Shown here: in pieces, positions 50,480-62,192 of the stretch
How the letters are laid out: each line of letters opens with the position of its first letter
Position numbering within the stretch: the first letter of the stretch is position 1
Assembly: GCA_030704615.1 (NCBI GenBank)
Contig: CM060734.1
Coordinates: forward strand, 1,736,001 to 1,800,000
Direction: 5' to 3'
DNA: 64,000 nt
Source of the DNA: Takakia lepidozioides
Taxonomy: Eukaryota; Streptophyta; Takakiopsida; Takakiales; Takakiaceae
The notes under the pieces: model-generated
The model's input: the letters and a program-made list of their open reading frames with translations, nothing else
What the model was told of the DNA's origin: nothing
The model's database searches: none
Translations under genes and position numbers: made by a program

Positions 50480-53240
50480 TTTGGTAGAATAAATAATGAA
50501 GACTAAATTGGATGAAATCCTGAATAAGATACAGATACGATCAGATCAGATCACTTGTTGTTTATGACTAGTGGTAGTGACAGACTCTTGAGAAATAAAC
50601 AGCAAATCTATGGTGCGCAGCTACTCAAATCCAAGGGAGTAGCAGCACCAAGAATGAAGGATCTGTGCAGATCTATGGCAATCTACAATGCTCCGCACTA
50701 CCAGGTTCACCCATTTCTCCAATGTGGCAGCCAAGCTTACGTGAAAAAATGGCAACCTGCGGTGCTACTTCCACTGCGGGAGCATAGTCTAATGGAGCCT
50801 GGCTTGGATGGATGGCTGCAGCAGTGGATGGCACTACCATGGCCTCCTTATCCCTTTCAGAATAAGAAGGAGGGCGGGGGGGGGGGGGGGGGACCTGCCA
50901 ACCAGATGTAGACATTCTTCATTTGAGATGCTAGGATATTGACAAGTTGAAACTGACACATGGATTTACATTTGGCAACAGCCTCACAGCAGTATAAGAG
51001 AGCTAAGTTTCCTAGTGATTGCCAGTCCTTCCCCTCTCCCCGCCATTGATGTCCAGGAAACGTCCACAGAAAGCCGAGAGAGAGAGTGTTACATAACATG
51101 TCAAAGCTAGACAACGAAACACTAAGCACATTGTGCTGTGTTTGCCTCCATTTAACGACATCAGACAACCTAATTTAGGCACCATCAAACTGTCTCTACC
51201 CAGATCTGCCTCCATACCTCCCTTTATATTATATCCTAGTTGGAAAAACAGTTTTAAGGTCTACTAAGTGGCAATCACATGCACATTAGGTAGGGCCTTC
51301 TCATAAACAGATCTACCTCCTTACTTTCATATCTTAGGAAGCAACAGTAGAAGTAGAAAGAGCACAAGTGTCTCCTTACAAGTAACCCATTTCCATGTAG
51401 GTACAAGCTCATAGATCCATCAAGCCAAATAGAGCAAAAAAAACAATAGTATGTGTACAATCAACACATACAAACAGATTTGAGATTTGAGAGAGCTCAA
51501 GGCCTCACTCCCTTAGTCTCTTGCCCTTAGTAGCATTTCCTGCAACAAAAGAAGGTGAAGTGGCATCACCTGGATCCATCAGAGCCAACCAACCAACCAA
51601 CAGGTTAGTGATCCCTATGGAACCCCAGGCTTAAACCCCTTCACATTTGTTATCAATGTCATCCCTGCAACAGGTCATACTAGCAAAGAGAAGAGAGGTA
51701 AGAGAGGTCCTTTCAGCCTGCATTCAGCGTAGGTACAGAACTCAATAGCACCTGTTTCAGCCCATGCTCCAGAGGGAGGGGGGGTGGTCTCATGTCTGTA
51801 AGCACCCATTCCCAAAAGGAAGGTGTCACTAGAGCCAAGTACTCAAGCAAGGGGACACATAGAGGCTTTTGGTTTGCAAAAGTATTCAAAGAATCAGAGT
51901 AGAGCTAATCATGTCCATGTAAGTAAGCATGACAACAAGCACCTATTCCCAAAAGGAAGACCAAGTACTCAAGCAAGGGCACATAAAAAGAAGCCCTTGG
52001 ATTTGCAAAAGCATTCCTAGGTTCAGAGTAGAGCTTAGGCAAGTCCATGTAAGTTCCTCATAGTGTCAACTCTCTTTGTGTTGCCATCCTAAGCAGCCCA
52101 TCACAGTGTTGAAGGAGTCTAAATGGATACCTTGCTTGTAGACAATGTGTAGTCAGCTCCTTCAGCTCTTGCCTGCTCCTCTTCCAAATGAGAAGAGTGG
52201 CCAAACATACTAACCATGTAGGGCAACAGCTTTAGGTTAAGACCTCTAGGGTGAACCCTAATGAGTCACCCTCATGAGTCATCCTAGTGAGTCATCCCGT
52301 TATGCAATTCCCTGTTCCGTTCTAGACAAAAAATCTGAACGGAATAACGGGATCAGGCAATGTTGTCTATAAAGATCTTAGCAACATTTAAGGAAAGAGG
52401 GAGGGAGAAAAATTCCTCAAGCCTCTTATTTTCAGGCAGTTCTTGAATGTTGTTGCAAAGAACACATCCACAGTCAAGTAGAGAGAGAGAGAGAGAGAGA
52501 TGAATTTTTCATACTAGCAAGAAACGGCTGTAAAGCCTGCCCTTGGCATCTTTTGTAGGCAAGTGTCTTCGCACACTCAATGACCACCACCACAGTTGTG
52601 AACAACTCCCCAAAAATATATTTTTCCAGCCGAAAGAATGCAGCGGAGAGCCACTAAAAGAGACCAAGAAAAAGCCAACTCCTCTAAAAAAGCAGCAGCA
52701 ATCCAGCCGTATTTGGCCCTCTGTCTGGGAGCTTTATACTGCTAGACCCACTGAGCCCGCCACGACTGATGTGACAAAGACCACACTCCCTAGCACACTA
52801 TTGAGCCCTACCTGAAGAATCAAATTCCATAATGCATTATGTAGCAGATGTTAGGTCAAATCAAATCCAAACTCAGTGTGAAGTAACGCCTGCATATTTT
52901 GACACCCATCCAACTTTCTCTTTAGGATTTCTTTTCTGAATGTTGCATCTTCAGAGTACAAAAATACTACTACACAATTTTGTTGTAATCTCAATTTTAG
53001 GGCCCATGAGCCTTCATGTACATATCATAATTACATTTTAACTTCCTGTGTTACATTCACGCACTGCTGCCTGACTACAGCCAAGAAGATGCGTGCAACA
53101 AGTGACCAACTTGCATAAAAAGCATGTACATACTATCCTGGAACTATTTAAAGACTTTTAAGAAATCACACACACATAAATTTGACAATTTACCTGGCTA
53201 TGCCCACTTCTTATGAATGCCACAATGAACTTGTGAGCCC
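50480..53240. other. No gene recognised; simple repeats
   Basis: Contains a 17-nt G run at 50,876-50,892, a (GA)n tract at 52,480-52,500 and two copies of a block with CCCATTCCCAAAAGGAAG and CAAGTACTCAAGCAAGG (about 51,808-51,900 and 51,942-52,020). The 90-codon frame at 52,543-52,815 has no known domain. Confidence 0.45.
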
Positions 53241-53273
53241 CGTTTCCAAAGGGAAGGAGTGACACCCCAGCAA

Positions 53274-53750
53274 CTATGGGTGCCAGAGTTCATCCCCGGG
53301 ATGGAAAAATGGCGCCGAACTTCCATCCGAGGGGGGTCGGATGAAGTCGTCTCGGGGAGCGGTAACACGAAAGTGCATGGGGTTTATCCCTTTATAACGG
53401 TCACTGGCCGAGCGGCGGATTGAGAGCCGAATTTGGTGAAAAAGCCGATCAGCTTTATTGTTGTCTCGCAAGGCTGGGATGCAAGGAACATTATGAAGAT
53501 CTTGGTGGTTAGAAGCGGAGGTGCAGCTGGTTACGCGAGTAGGTGGACCGTGGTCTTCGACTTCAGCTGCAGAGATAAAAATACCATGTTGTAGGTAATT
53601 CCTGAGCACACTAATGGTTTCATACCTGCGTATAGTGAGCAGCCAAGGTGTTGGACTGGTTAATGGGCTCATGTCTACAAGTCGTTGTGCCAGTGTTACA
53701 TCGGTACTGATGACAAACGATTTGATAAAGTTGTTCATGGCATATATCAT
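53274..53750 (-). other. Open frame within a repeated segment
   Basis: A 158-codon minus-strand frame with no domain I recognise. Its middle, RRYETISVLRNYLQHGIFIS, matches at DNA and peptide level a part of the E2 leader (35,583-35,720, ETIKVLWNYLQHGAFIS), so it belongs to a repeated family. The region also contains AATGGCGCCGAAC and a TGACACCCCAG end-like word and could be a solo LTR, but no borders were found. Confidence 0.35.
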
Positions 53751-53950
53751 GGTGTAGGTCCAGAACCCGTTAAACCCGCTACTCGCGGGCCAGAGTTAGT
53801 AGGTCGGGTCCAGGTTTTAATTTTAGGTGGGGCATGTGGGGTCCAGCTTAGATGCGGTAGGTGTTGGAATATGTGTGGAGGGTGTCCACGGTTATAGGCC
53901 CTGGGGGTATAGGCATCATTTCTTCTGTAACTTGCTACATGGGCCCAAGG

Positions 53951-54028
53951 TGACGTGGCGGGATGCGGGCTCACGCTGACGTGGTGGGATACGGGCCCAC
54001 GCTGACGTGGCGGGTGCATACGCTCACA
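53951..54028. repeat. 26-bp tandem repeat, three copies
   Basis: Units start at 53,951, 53,977 and 54,003 with TGACGTGGCGGG, containing GGGCTCACGC or variants. The third is partial. Confidence 0.75.
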
Positions 54029-54052
54029 CGCTCACGTCGTTGCGTCGCTGGG

Positions 54053-56650
54053 AACGATAACTTCCTTAACATTCATACTGCTTTTGACACTTTGGACTGG
54101 TTTTGTATTGCGTCTGGGTTCAAAGTTAACGCAGCAGAGAGCCTACCATCTAAGAATCTAAACTAGCACCAGAGTAACACCAAAGGAAGCCCAGCATGCT
54201 AATGCTTGGCTCTAAGAGGCTCGAAATTGAGATGAGCTCGGACTTTGGAGTCCCGGTTTTTACGATGACGCCACTTGATGTCCTCATCGTAATCTGCTGG
54301 GGAGGCCCAATGGTTGGGGGAGTCACCAGTTGACTGGAGGTCTGGGTGACCACTGGACACTGTCTCCCTGCCTTTGACATAACAATCCAAGGTGGCCCCA
54401 TTGGGAATCAAATGCCGAGAGGTGAGAAGCCCTCCGCTCCTCATTGCATCTGCGAACTGTTTCCATCAACACCCCCCACAGTTTGTGGCCCCCCTCTACT
54501 TGTAAGTAAAAGAAAAGCAGGTTTAGAAAGGTCTTAATACATACAGGCCTGTGATCAAAGATGGCAGCACAACGGGCCTTCCAAATACACCAAAGACCAA
54601 GACCCCGTAATGCATTCCAGACCTGGCAAGAGTGCCAGATAGAAGATGAAGAGATATTGAGCAGGATTAAAAGAGGGTCCCTGTGATTGAAATCCTGCAG
54701 CTGCCGGTAGAAAGAATGAATCTTATCCCAGATACCTGCTGCAAACTGACAATAGACAAAACAATGAAGCAATGTTTCTGGTTCAGACTGGAGGCAGGAT
54801 CTGCACAGATTATCAGGGGGGAACATTAAGTAGGAAATGGGGAGGATCCTATTGCAGAGCCTCCAAAGAAACGTTGAAGTCTTGGCTGAGCGTTGTTTGA
54901 GCCAAACGTCAGCCCAAACAAGTTTCCACGCAACCTCAGGGACCTGAAGGGGGGCCCATTTAGCATACAACTTATCAGAAATCGGGTAGTCAGTAAGCTG
55001 CGTTTGGTAACCCAATTTAGCAGAATAAGCAAAGAATGGTTTGGTTTTATCCTGAATGCACCAAGACCATTCACCAGGATCCCATTGCAGCTGGGAGATA
55101 GGCAAGGATTGAAACCAATTTAAACCGAAACGGCCGAGCACCATTGAATCAAGGTACCTGCACCATTATAGCCGGATTGATTGTGCCAGCGTGGTCAATG
55201 ATTCTGACTGCAAACGTGGAACCTGCATGACATGACATGGCCCCCAAAGGAGACAATGAGCCATCTAGGCTGCAAGAGAAGCCAACCCCTGAGGCTGTAT
55301 TGTCAAGTAGCAATGAGACATAGATGATAGGGACTGGTATTCCCCCCAAACAACCACGCCAGGCAGGGGCCTGCCTCATTTCACAGCCAGGAAGAAGCAA
55401 GGCAGACCAACGCTGAGAAACAACATCTGAAATTAGGGGCCACCTAGAGTGGATTGCATTTAAGTGTTTCTCACCTGTCAATGCGGCACTCTGAACCAGA
55501 CCCTGACCTATCCACACATTCGTGACCGAGGGATCCCTGCCAATTCCCAGTTAGTCCATCTCGCAGCGCCGGAGGCCAGTGACTCACTATCTAATTGAAG
55601 ATTACAAAACAGAGGTTGACGGATGGCCTCATCCCACGACTTAGGAGAAGTTTGATAAAGATACTCCCTTAGTCGGGTCCATGCCCTCTAGATTGCATGC
55701 CAGGCCAGGGACCCAATTGACTGTTTGCGGTTTCTGGCACGGCCCCCTTGTACCAGCCATCGTAGACTGGGGATCCAGGAGTTGCTTGAGGAAGGAATCG
55801 AGCGCCGGATGTTGTGCCAAAAGAGGAACTTCCAGGGGCCAGCCATGGGCAAAAAAACCCTTGGGATCCATTTGCCAAGAAGAGCCGTGATCTCCTTCTC
55901 AATATCTAGGAGTCCAAGACCCCCTGTTTTTTTCTTGAGACATAACTGAGACCAGGAGACCAAAGCCCGCTTGGGGACCGAGGCGTCCAAAGCACCCTAC
56001 AAAAAATTACGGATTATAGCCTGGATAGACTTAAGGATGACCTTACTTGGATCCCAAACAGAGGCTATAAACCAGATAGCTCAGCAGAAAGAACCTGGTT
56101 TGCAACCAATGCACGACCAGCAATGGAGAGTTGGGATGAGCACCAAAAGTTAACCTTGATTTAAGAGTTTTGAGGATCGGGGTAAACCTGTGAAGCTCTG
56201 AGAGATCATGACCAATCAGGTGACCAAGCAGTTTAGTAGACTCCCCTTCCTTTAACCAAGAAAGCCCTTGATCCCTTCCCCATTCAGGGATATGAGCCAC
56301 TGACTGAGAGTCAAGCTTGGAGAGAATACCCACAGATTTGGACCACTCAAAGGAGGTGATATCTCTTAGTGTGTTAGATTCTTAGGCATGTTATTGGTGT
56401 TCGTTTTCAGTTTCGGACTTGCTCTTTAACAAACTCCAGGAGTATGGCTCACTGAGTTCATCAGGGCTCCTGGGATTTCAGGATTGTAGCCTACCCTTGG
56501 TGGCTTGTTAGGGTGTTACCCAATCTTCCAAGATGTAAGCCTTATGGCCTCCTGTCCTGGTTATTTTTTCCAGGACACCTCTCATTAATATGATATACAG
56601 GGCTCTTTCCTCCCCTTTAATTTTTATTTTTATTTTTATTTTTGCCTAAT
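54053..56650 (+). mobile_element. L1-type LINE fragment with an internally inverted ORF2
   Basis: The plus strand at 54,053-54,150 encodes NIHTAFDTLDWFCIASGFKVN, part of an L1 RT. From about 54,190 to 56,385 ORF2 is on the minus strand: GLSWLKEGESTKLLGHLIG, LVSWSQLCLKKKTGGLGLLD and an RVT zinc-binding domain with CNRILPISYLM, CRSC and HCFVYC. From 56,386 to 56,650 the plus strand resumes with a LINE-like 3' untranslated region (TTCCAGGACACCTCTCATTA) and a TTTTTA-repeat tail. The words CTAAGAATCTAAAC (54,149) and GTTAGATTCTTAGG (56,371) mark the two breakpoints. Confidence 0.65.
54323..56360 (-). pseudogene. LINE ORF2 C-terminal part (RT thumb, RVT zinc-binding domain)
   Basis: Several frames in order from 56,333 downwards encode the C-terminal half of a plant L1 ORF2. 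The longest, 54,323-55,144, has FAYSAKLGYQTQL, STFLWRLCNRILPI and the Cys/His cluster CRSC...HCFVYC of the zf-RVT domain, then WNALRGLGLWCIWKAR. Catalytic RT motifs and the endonuclease are not in the window part of this copy. Multiple frameshifts are present. Confidence 0.75.
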
Positions 56651-59600
56651 TTGAAAAAATTACACATCCAAGATGCCTAATTTAAAAAAATTCTTAAAAG
56701 TGCCTAACTGCCAAATGGCCCCAAAAATAATTATTAGGCGAGCAAGTGCCTAACCGGCTATCCCACTACGATATGAGGTCTGTTTGGCAGCTACCGGCTG
56801 ACATAATGTAGCACATCTATGGAGTTGATGTCCATCAATAATTCTCAGGGTCGGAGCCACTCCGAATTGCCAGATCCAACTGCCTACTTCCAAAAGAATT
56901 CCCAGGAGTGGAACAGGGTGATAATAACAGACCAGTATTATGTATACTAGCCCAGAAACCAACCCACCAGCCCTGTGGTGCATACATGCAACCCAATCAT
57001 TTGTTTTGGAAGTGATGTGATTCCCATTTCATTAGTATGATTTTGACAACCAAATTGCTTTCCAAATTGTGAAGAATGGATGTTACACCTCACAGGGTCA
57101 ACATAAATGTGAATGCTTCACATTTGCAAATACAGTATACCCTAAATCACTGTGTGCATGGATTGCATGCCTACAGTAGTGACCGCAGCTGAATCTCTTG
57201 TGTTCAGAGTTTTGGACCTGCTGTGTCAAAAACAAGCTTAAGGGGACCTGACCATTTCCAGTTTGATTTGCATAAGAAATCAGAAATTTTTATCAGTGGG
57301 ATATTCGCATAGATTTTGTCTCTAGACCTAAATCATTGTAAACTGAACTCAAGGGTATAGTGAGGAGGAAAAAGTAGCATATGATCCACCCCTTTCCTCC
57401 ACTTCATCACAAGACTGAATAAAACCTCTCCAACTGAGTTCCATGGACCAGAAGGCCAGTATCAGCAAGTCTTATCTCTCTCATTACCCAACAAACACAC
57501 AAGGACTCCATCTCCTGTTGAACCCTAAAGAGACGAGACTGGCTGCATGTGATGTGCATCTGAAACTTCTTTGCATTCTCAGTGCCCGATTCCCGGATAT
57601 TCATCGCACAATGACATAACTGAATTCAACCTAGCTGATTTAATCCCGGAGGCAGTAGAGTTGGCAACAGCAGGTGGTGGCTGCATGCCTCATCACCGTC
57701 TTAAAAAAATTGTTTCAATTGCTCAACATAGAAGCTTGCTCCTTAGTATTTGTTCAATGCACATCCATAGATGCAGCATCAAGCATTATAAGTTCATACA
57801 TGTATCAAACCAATCTAGCGGAAGTGGGACTGGTCGTCCCATGAATTAGAAGATCACTAAGAACTAGATATGGTTGCCGGGGCAGCCACCACTGGATCTA
57901 ATAGGTGAGAGCTAACATCAAAGCACTATATCCTACTGACAGTTGTACTGCTTTCCTTACATGCTGCCATAATTCTCTCAAAGCAAACGACTGTCCACTT
58001 GGTTGTTTGGGCTCCACTATAGCTCATGAAAAATGGGAAGATTGAACCAGCAGCATGCAACTTCAACTATAGGAGTGTCAATTTCATGCTGTGTCAAGTT
58101 TCTTTCTTTCTTGGTCCTATGCCCTCTATGCCCTAGACTGAATGGCAGTGCAACCCAGAGCCACATGTTTCATGTCTGTGTGGGTTGTACCTACTAGTGC
58201 ACATCATCACATACTCAAAATTTATGGGTACACTTGCTCTCCTCTCTGAGATGCTGAGAAGTTCAAGGGAGTACATTGTACAAGTGATTGCTTGAGAATT
58301 CAACTTGCAGAGGGACCCTCATGATTAGCTCCTTGGTGCGCAACAGTGGAGCATGCAAGTCTGCCCGTGCCTCAGATATCATTCGCACCACACCATACCT
58401 CCTACACCCTACACGACGGTCACTGGTCATGTAAATGGGCTCTACTTGTTCCTCCAAGCAAGCCTCAATCTGAAAGTGCCCTTCAATTGCCATCACCCAA
58501 GCAGTTCACGCCTTGAAGAAGTGGACAGCAAACTGTCTAGGCATTAGACAGACACTATTGCAGCACCTCTCCTTCATTTCCCTGTCTATTGAGCTTGCAC
58601 AGATGAGCTTGTACAGATGGGTGCCTTCGTTGGCAAGTGGGCCCAATCTGAGTAAAACACTTAAAGGGGGTAAAGCTCACAAACGGGATAAGCTCCACCC
58701 CTGAGAACCGCAACAGCTATACACTTAGTTTGGGAAATGATCCTTCTTCAATTGCTGTAGCAGGACTGTGTTTTTCAGTGGCTGTGAGATATTCTCAAGG
58801 CTACTGGTAACTGGGTGCACGTTGGCATCTTCATACAAAGAGCGCATAATGAACTCAATCTTCACTGCTTCTGTAACAGTGCAACCACTCATCTGACATA
58901 CACCTGTTCTGGCAGCACTTGTGACCACGGTATTTTGGGATGATCGATTATCCTTCTAACTGCCAATAGCAACACTAGGCAATGGCACAACTGCTATATT
59001 TGAAGGATCAGTAACTCCTGTAATGTGTTCAATATCAGGAGTCTGGGTGCCAAAATCAAGTACTTGAACACAATGGTTCGCCCATTCTGGCAGGGTAGGC
59101 CACTGCGAGTGCAGCATTCCATTTTTGCTCACTCAGCTGAATCACATCTACAGCTCGAATCTGTGGTGTGGCAATCTCGTTTGTATGCTAAACATGTATC
59201 CCGGAGTCATCTGGTGCAGCCATCGAACAGAGCCAAACTCGTTTCCAAGTGCTTTGAGCCCCAACATCAGCTGTCCCAAATGTCTTCCAGGGGTATGGTG
59301 TCGCACGTCCAGGAGGCCTGCAATGGAGGTCTGCAATCTTCCGAAGTAGTCTGATCCCGACACCAAGAGCTCAGTCTGTCCGAATGGTTTGATGGCCTGA
59401 GTCTTAGCTCCAAAGTCTTCCTGCCCTACATCATGACAATCTCTTCAAGTAGTTCGGTGATGTTGTTGGGTTCTGCCCAGCATTGCGCAGCGCACAACCT
59501 CTGAAAGCGCTCTGCTGTCCGACATCAGGAACCACAACTTCCCTCCCTCTTGTTTGTTGATCTACGACAACTTGGAGAGTACGGTGCCCCAGAATCCCTC

Positions 59601-59856
59601 AAATGGATTGACCCCCCCCTTCTGTAGCTCCCGACTTGTTCCAAAGTCTTCCAGGGCCTTTGCTACTCGCCCGTCAACTGCTCCTAAAAATTTCAAAAGT
59701 GTGTGTTTGCCCAACAACTACACGTTCACAGTCCTTAAGAGTAACTTGGTCCCATATGATTGCGACCCCAAATTCATTCGAGTCAGTTTGTTCCCCTGCA
59801 CTTTAGCTCAGAGGTCTCAAGAGGACAGTCAAAATCCTACCGGTCACATGCAAGTA
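56651..59856. other. No gene recognised
   Basis: AT-rich to mixed sequence with short frames only. On the minus strand, 58,725-58,928 (TGVCQMSGCTVTEAVKIEFI) and 59,148-59,366 look mildly protein-like, as does the stretch before the ATL stop. They could be exons or 3' untranslated sequence of an adjacent gene, but I cannot connect or name them. Confidence 0.4.
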
Positions 59857-60409
59857 TTACCCATAAGAGGAACGCATCTGAAGAGGATGGCGGGCCAAAG
59901 GGATTAGTTCAGACAAAGGAGTAGAGCTAGGTGTAGACTGTGGTGTAGGGAGAGGGGAGGTGCGGCACATTGGGCATGACGCATGCAGGCGAAGCCAAGC
60001 ATCTATACATGGAACATGGAAGATATGACGACATTCAGGTAGCATACGAAGAAGCTCAGTATCCTTGTAATCGGCTAGACAGATAGAACATGTTGTGTCC
60101 TGAAGGTGGGCTGGTGGCTCGATTGCAGAGTAGGTGACTTTAGGGTATGTTTCCACCGTTGCCTGGTCTAGCCCGCTAATGGACCACTCTGCTACACTTC
60201 CACTGCCATCTTCACCAACTTGCTGTGGAGCCACTGCAGTATTGCCAGTCTGCCCCGCCTGACTTGATTGATGCACGCGCACGCACACATATGAAGCCAG
60301 CATAATCGTTGATACCAGCACAAGGATGCCCACTGCTATGCTAATGCATATCCCCCCCCAACTTGCTCAAGGTTTCCACAGGCGGGGAAGTGGCGTTACT
60401 GGCGCTCAT
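59857..60409 (-). CDS. ATL-family RING-H2 E3 ubiquitin ligase (one frameshift)
   Basis: Domains from the N-terminus: a hydrophobic transmembrane helix (VGILVLVSTIMLASYVCVRV), a GLD-box-like SGLDQATVETYPKVTYS, then a RING-H2 finger CSIC... CRHIFHVPCIDAWLRLHASCP with MCR, and a short Pro/Ser/Thr tail. This is the exact layout of ATL ligases, single-exon membrane proteins that ubiquitinate targets in plant stress and development. The open frame begins at 60,333, but an ATG at 60,407-60,409 with MSASNATSPPVETLSKLGG upstream of the helix is the natural start. It is put out of frame by an 8-G run (60,352-60,359) where 7 would be expected. About 180 residues in all, usual for the family. Confidence 0.88.
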
Positions 60410-62161
60410 CCTCCTCCTCTATCATCCCCAGATGCTGACCGTCAACTGCACTGCGGGTTGCTCCTGCAGCACCGCCAGTGAAACCAGTTGACGAGATTGA
60501 AGCTGAGGCCACTAAATGCACAACAGCTGAAAGCGGTTGCTGGTGGAAACTGCTACCGTAATGCAACAGAGCAAGCCATGGACAAGTCAGTGAGTACTGT
60601 TACTGCTCTCACCTGCCGCTTTTCAGCACCACCCAAAAACTGTCCGACTCTGCAAGAGAACCTGGCAAGCCACCACAGCACTGCAGACACCTCCGAGCTA
60701 CGCAGTCTTCAGAGATCAACACAACAGCACCTCACTCCCAGGAACAAAACCCACCAAAACCCACAAACAAAAACAACAGACAATTTACTTCCAGCTTCAA
60801 GAAGCTGGATCTACGAATCGGCATTGAGCATTTCCCTGCATCTAGCTGTTGCAAGCTGAAGATTCCATACCTTCCTCTCTTTCTCCCTCACTTCCAGCAA
60901 CTGGCCAGCTCAGGCCCCAGTCTGGGACCCAGCCTACCATTATACCCACCTTTATTACATTCACACTTCATAACTCCGAAATAAAGTACAAGCCATTTTA
61001 CGCCCTTATTTTTTACACTATTGTATCCCCCCACACGTACACTACTAAATCTAACACGTTACACAAGCAAAAATCAGGCAAACAAACAAACAAACAAACA
61101 AGCGATGCGAGTCGGCAGGAACCTCAGCCCCTTCTTGTCTCGCCTACCGGTTATAGTCGTCCATGTCAAAGGGGTCATGATCATCTCTGTTGTTTGTTTG
61201 TGCCAACACGGCTGCGATATCCTGCTGAGAAATCTCCCAAGACCGCATTTTCCACCCGGGAATTTAGTCAAGTATGGGAGGAGGAGGACATATCGGGCCA
61301 GGAATGGAATTTCGACAAACACATACGAAATAGCTCCGTGCGTCGGTCACAATAAAACGGTGGCTTGAGTTTAATGCAAGCGTCGGTGTCGCACACTGGA
61401 CACGCTACTTGCGGGCCAGAAACCAGGCCTCCGCTGACATGGGGATCAACCCCGCCGCCATCAAATCATCCCCAACTCCTCCTCGCTTCTCAGCGCAGCA
61501 CTGCTCATCGCTTGACATCCCCATCCCTCCCTGCTATCGTATTCATCCTGGCCTCCTATCTACTTTCCAATATGTTGATTCCCTTTTGGTGTTGATCCTC
61601 CTTAAACACCTTCAAAAGCTAATCCTCTTTTTTTCCCCTCTACTGAAAGGGGGAGAAGGCCCTTGTAAGTAGAGAACCATGAAAAAAACAACCACGGTAG
61701 GCGGAAGCACAAATTTTAAACGTTTCAATTTTTTCGGGTGAGCGCATTTTTGTTAGCTGTCTATTTTGGGGATATGAAGCAGAGTTTTTTTTAAAATTCG
61801 GAAAATAGCACGAGTGGCTACAGAGCTTTGCAAAAAATAGGCATATATTATGTTCATCCATTCAAATTAGGACAGAATCATCCACATCCATACTTTCATC
61901 CATTCATATCATCCACATTTGGCGAATTCATCCATAATTTTTATTTTTTTTGGAGAAATTTGGCGATTTCATCCATGAAAAAACATGGAATTTGCTACAG
62001 AATATTCTTTTCTATTTTTTGAGGTCGCCATTTGGCGAAAATTCACCAAAAAAAATAACGCTGATATGAAGGCAAGACATCTGAGAGTGATGGATAACTT
62101 AGTTGTTTGACACTCATCTGCTGATGATATTGATCGATTGATTGATTGTTTTTTTTTCGTG

Positions 62162-62163
<2 letters not shown>
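60410..62163. other. Upstream region of the ATL gene; no other gene recognised
   Basis: Likely 5' untranslated and promoter sequence of the ATL gene followed by AT-rich intergenic DNA. A (CAAA)n-type run lies at 61,078-61,101. Short frames here show no domains. Confidence 0.4.

Positions 62164-62192
<29 letters not shown>

Noticed and set aside
59025-59366. Opposed 70-110 codon frames near the ATL gene
   Set aside because: Both strands are open at the same place, with no recognisable motif. They may be untranslated sequence.
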